Part shown: in pieces, positions 60,233 to 64,000 of the stretch
Layout of the letters: every line of letters starts with the position of its first letter
How positions within the stretch are numbered: position 1 is the first letter of the stretch
Assembly (NCBI GenBank): GCA_951799425.1
Contig: OX637393.1
Coordinates: forward strand, 23,764,744 to 23,828,743
From: Ilex aquifolium
Lineage: Eukaryota > Streptophyta > Magnoliopsida > Aquifoliales > Aquifoliaceae
Length of the DNA: 64,000 bases
Reading direction: 5' to 3'
The notes under the pieces: generated by a model
The model's input: the letters and a program-made list of their open reading frames with translations, nothing else
What the model was told of the DNA's origin: nothing
Databases searched by the model: none
Made by a program: the position numbers and the translations under genes

Positions 60233-60699
60233 AATGCGAACCCTTAAACGAATTCAAGAACCCGCAGGCAAATTGATTGAAGAATCCCCAAGAAAGTTCA
60301 CAAATCAGATTATAAGAACAAATCCTAATCTGCTAAGGAAACAAATCCTAATAGGAATTTATATTTTGACAATCCAAACCCCAAATAGGAATAACTAAAG
60401 TTGGGCTTAAACACAAGTAATCAGCCCAAAATCCCTAAATAACCTAAATCAGCCCATACAGCCACTTAATCAAGTTTGTTGGACTTGAATTACATTAAAG
60501 TAAAGTTTAGGCCTTTTCCCCTTAAAGCCCACGCATGCCATGGTAGAAAAAGCCTCCAAACGCACTCTCCATGCTTGAACTTGCACAATCAGCCCATATG
60601 TCTTGAATCAACCCGTTCAATGCTTCCTTCATCCTTTTCGCTTTCGACCGAGTCATAGGACCTCCATTTATGCTCAACGGATCAGATTGCATTGCATCA
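60233..60699 (-). mobile_element. CRM-like 5' LTR
   Basis: Minus strand: starts TGATGCAATGCAATCTGATC and ends GGGTTCGCATTA, 467 bp, shorter than the 3' LTR. It is joined to the right-hand target duplication CATTA at 60,700. Confidence 0.8.
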
Positions 60700-60704
60700 C
60701 ATTA

Positions 60705-60972
60705 TATCAAATTGTTCCATAGTATGGTACCAGTCACTATTGCTCCTTATTAATGACCTCTTCGATATAGAATGAATAAGTATCCCTGTCCTCGTATTGA
60801 TGACCTCTTCGATCAATTGATAGGAACTCGATACTATACTAAGATTGATATTTGTTCTAAAAATATCAACTAAGGATTTGAAAGGAAAAACTTCCTAAAA
60901 TAGTATGTGGTCAATTCATTTTGACTTACAAATGCTCCGGCCACTTTTATGGATTTGATGCATCAAATATTC
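60705..60972. other. Unassigned flank between two CRM-like elements
   Basis: About 270 bp with two 'tgacctcttcgat' segments (near 60,754 and 60,810). No gene seen. Together with the sequence left of 54,063 it is the pre-insertion target. Confidence 0.5.
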
Positions 60973-63900
60973 TGATGCAAACCCTTAAACGAATTCAAGA
61001 ACCCAAAGGCAAATTGATTGAAGACTCCCCAAGAAAGATAACAAATCAGATTACAAGAACCCAAGACCCAATGTTTGCAAGAAACAAGAACCCAGGGTTA
61101 AAAGTTCAAGAGAAAGACGCCACACTCAAGATTGAGCGATAAGTCGATGAACGCCACAAGAAAGATTAATTCTTGATAAGTTCTTGAAATAGTTATTGGA
61201 AGAACAATAAGATAGAAACCTCACAATACTCACAAAAATATTCTGTCTTTTACAATGCTTTGAACGCCTATTTATAGGCTGGTTATTAAAAAGAAAACTT
61301 CCTAAAATAGCTTATCTTATTTTAAGAAATATCTCTTACTTGCTGGTGAAGAATTATCTCTTACTTGTGGATAAAGAAATATCTCTTACTTGCTGGTAAA
61401 GAAATAGCTCTTACTTTCCTAAACTCTTACTTTCCTAAAAGAGAAAAACACAATCAGCCCTTTAATATGCTGATCACATGCCTAATTAAAGTAGGAAAGT
61501 CTTTCTTTCCTAAAAAGAATAACTCACACGCCTAAATAGTTAAGGAAAGTCTTAAAATCAGACCAATTTTAAACATGCCAATTTAAAGCTTAGCCTTTGC
61601 CGGAATCTTCTAGAACTTGAATCATGTTGATGGATCTTTGCCCAAGTGGATCATGCTCCATGCTTGAACTTGCACAATCAGCCCATATGTCTTGAATCAG
61701 CCCGTTCATTGCTTCCTTCACCCTTTTTACTCATGCCCGAGTCATAGGACCTCCATTTATGCTCAACGGATCAGATTGCATTGCATCATTGCCCCTCTCT
61801 TTAAAAGGACTCGTCCTCGAATCTTCGTCATCTGCAATAAAAGGAGAAAGATCAATAACATTAAAAGTAGCACTAACACTATACTCACCAGGAAGATGTA
61901 GTTTGTAAGCGTTATCATTTATTCGTGCCACCACTTGAAAAGGCCCATCTGCTCTAGGCTACAACTTAGAATGCCTTTGTGCGAGAAAACGCTCCTTTCG
62001 CATATGCACCCAAACCCAATCTCCAGGCTCAAAAACCACCTTCTTACGTCCCTTATTAGCTTGAGTAGCATATTGCTTCGTTCGCCTCTCAATGTGCAAT
62101 CGAACTTTCTCATGAAATTGCTTCACCAATTCAGCCTTTCGTTCTCCATCTAAATTAGCACACTCATCAACAGGCAAAGGCAACAAATCTAATGGAGTTA
62201 AGGGATTAAAACCATAGACAATTTCAAAAGGTGAATAATTAGTAGCATAATGCACACTACAATTATAAGCAAATTCGACATGAGGCAAACAATCCTCCCA
62301 AGTTTTCAAATTCTTACCAATGACAACACGCAATAAAGTAGAAAGAGTACGATTAGTTACCTCGGTTTGCCCATCTGTTTGTGGATGGCAAGCAGTAGAA
62401 AAGAGTAATTTAGTACCAAGCTTACCCCCACAATGTCTTCCAGAAATAGCTCAAAAACTTAGCATCGCGATCAGACACAATGCTCCGAGGCACTCCATGT
62501 AAATGCACCACCTCTCTAAAGAACAAATCAGCTACATTGTTAGCATCATTGGTCTTATCACATGCAATGAAATGCACCATCTTTGAAAACCTGTCAACAA
62601 CAACAAACACAGAATCCCGTCCCCGTTTTGTCCTAGGTAAACCTAACACAAAATCCATGGAAATATCTACCCAAGGTGAACTAGGTATAGGTAAGGGATT
62701 ATACAAACCATGGGGCTGAACCTTACACTTAGCCTTTTTACAAGCAACACATTTCTCACAAATTCGCTTAACATCCCGTTTCATATGTGGCCAGAAAAAA
62801 TGTTCAACTAACACATCTAAGGTTTTCCTAACACCAAAGTGTCCCATTAAACCACCCCCATGTGCTTCTCTAACTAATAACTCACGCATCGAACAATTAG
62901 GCACACACAATCGATTCTCTTGAAACAAGAACCCATCATGCCTATAAAACTTACCAAAACCCGAACTCTCACAAGCATCAAACACATTAGCAAAGTCAGA
63001 ATCAATAGCATATAAATCCTTAATGTACTCAAAACCAAGCAACTTTGCATTTAAAGTGGAAACTAAAGCATACCTACGAGATAAAGCATCAGCAACCACA
63101 TTCTCTTTTCCCAGCTTGTATTTGATAACATAAGGAAAGGTCTCAATGAATTCAACCCATTTAGCACGGCGTTTATTCAACTTACCTTGACCTTTCAAAT
63201 GTTTCAAAGACTCATGATCAGTGTGGATGACAAACTCCTTGAGCCAAAGATAATGTTGCCAAGTCTCTAACGCCCTCACCAATGCATAAAGCTCCTTATC
63301 ATAAGTCGGGTAATTTAAGGCTGCCCCATTTAGCTTCTCACTGAAATAAGCTAAAGGACGACCTCTCTGCATTAAAAAAGCTCCAATTCCAATACCTGAG
63401 GCATCACACTCAACTTCAAAAGTTTGAGAAAAGTCAGGCAAAGCAAATAAAGGTGCAGAACTAAGTTTTTCTTTAATCAAATTAAAAGCAACATCTTGGT
63501 CCTTTCCCCATTTAAAACCTACGCTTTTCTTAACAATTTCAGTCAATGGTGCAGCTATGGTGCTAAAGTCCTTTTCAAACCTTCTATAAAAACTAGCAAG
63601 ACCATGAAAGCTACATACCTCAGTAATGTTTTAGGTGTAGGCCATTCTCGAATAGCCTTAACCTCCTCCTCATCAACCTCAATGCCCTTAGCACTAAAAA
63701 CATATCCTAAGAAAACAATCTGATTAGTGCAAAACGAACATTTCTTGAGGTTAGCAAATAACTGAACATCACGCAAAGAACATAACACAAACCACAAATG
63801 TTCAACATGCTCATCTAAGCTCTTACTATAAACCAAGATATCATCAAAATAAACGACAACAAATTTACCAATAAAAGCACGCAAAACATGGTTCATTAAA

Positions 63901-64000
63901 CGCATAAACGTACTAGGTGCGTTGGTTAAGCCAAAAGGCATTACCAGCCATTCATATAAACCATATTTAGTCTTTTACCACTCAAATGTTTCACCATTGT
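60973..64000 (-). mobile_element. CRM-like chromovirus, 3' part, running off the window
   Basis: Minus strand. 3' LTR 60,973-61,788 (816 bp; starts TGATGCAATGCAATCTGATC after the purine tract AAAGAGAGGGGCAA, ends GGGTTTGCATCA; minus TATA box at 61,269-61,276), C-terminal tail and GPY-like region (about 61,730-62,060; [17 protein letters not shown]), integrase (about 62,000-63,000), RNase H (about 63,100-63,500) and the RT catalytic part (about 63,550-63,960; [13 protein letters not shown]). Close relative of the element at 54,068-60,699. Broken; the rest lies outside the window. Confidence 0.8.

Larger units (their letters stand above)
54068..60699 (-). mobile_element. CRM-like chromovirus, near full length, TSD CATTA
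   Basis: A 6.6-kb minus-strand element with LTRs at both ends, an iMet-like primer site (TGGTGTCAGAGC, about 60,217-60,228), gag, protease, RT, RNase H, integrase and a C-terminal tail that continues into the 3' LTR. CATTA flanks it on both sides (54,063-54,067 and 60,700-60,704). The LTRs agree at roughly 96-97% where both are present (by-eye estimate); with common plant LTR rates that means about a million years, and the true rate here is unknown. It is broken in several places but is the best-preserved element in the window. Confidence 0.85.

Noticed and set aside
1-64000. A new defence, biosynthetic or other gene system
   Set aside because: All recognisable coding pieces belong to LTR retrotransposons or LINEs. 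No cluster of unrelated conserved genes is present on either strand.

Overview
The window looks like nuclear DNA of a flowering plant. The DNA is AT-rich, with long non-coding stretches, microsatellites, MITE-like sequences, L1-type LINEs that carry a plant-style RNase H domain, and many Ty1/Copia and Ty3/Gypsy LTR retrotransposons with plant-type primer sites. I found no intact host gene, no tRNA or rRNA gene, no CRISPR and nothing prokaryotic. It reads as a pile of nested transposons, perhaps pericentromeric. The species cannot be named from what I see.

Layout. 1-3,270: a minus-strand SIRE/Maximus-like Copia relic (1.5-kb LTR plus 3' internal spacer) with a LINE 3' end inside it. 3,271-10,548: two copies of a 2.2-2.6 kb LTR of a Tekay/Del-like chromovirus on the minus strand, the second followed by a piece of its pol, with an Athila/Tat-type LTR end and tRNA-Asp primer site between them. 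10,549-12,817: the 3' half of a plus-strand CRM-like chromovirus. 12,818-18,061: LTR-like pieces, CT-rich low complexity, a tandem array of about 177-bp units and a cluster of small palindromes. 18,062-20,768: a MITE, a Copia pol fragment and a possible hAT-like MITE. 20,769-34,770: two plus-strand SIRE-like Copia relics. The first is interrupted by a rearranged short Gypsy element with perfect 5-bp target duplications. 34,771-37,624: a LINE (minus), itself hit by a solo LTR. 37,625-44,822: more Copia LTR pieces in both orientations, one holding a complete short non-autonomous Gypsy element. 44,823-52,655: a CRM-like element plus inverted LTR pieces, splitting a Copia LTR. 54,068-60,699: a nearly full-length CRM-like element with 5-bp target duplications. 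60,973-64,000: the 3' two thirds of a close relative that runs off the window.

How the parts relate. The oldest layer is the SIRE-like Copia family, whose LTR copies have drifted far apart. Gypsy chromoviruses and their short non-autonomous relatives landed in it later. Target duplications (CTCTT, ACCCA, TCTTC, CATTA) date insertions relative to their hosts. In the CRM-like elements the C-terminal coding tail runs into the 3' LTR, a known CRM feature, and the LTRs of several subfamilies share a core (23-bp repeats plus a TATA box) on different flanks.

I did not find a new functional system. The most interesting signals are structural: a rearranged element bounded by a perfect target duplication, a matching inverted junction elsewhere, modular LTRs, a conversion-like patch between two CRM-like copies, and the 177-bp array with its palindrome cluster. 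Identities are by-eye estimates and family names are inferences from motifs.
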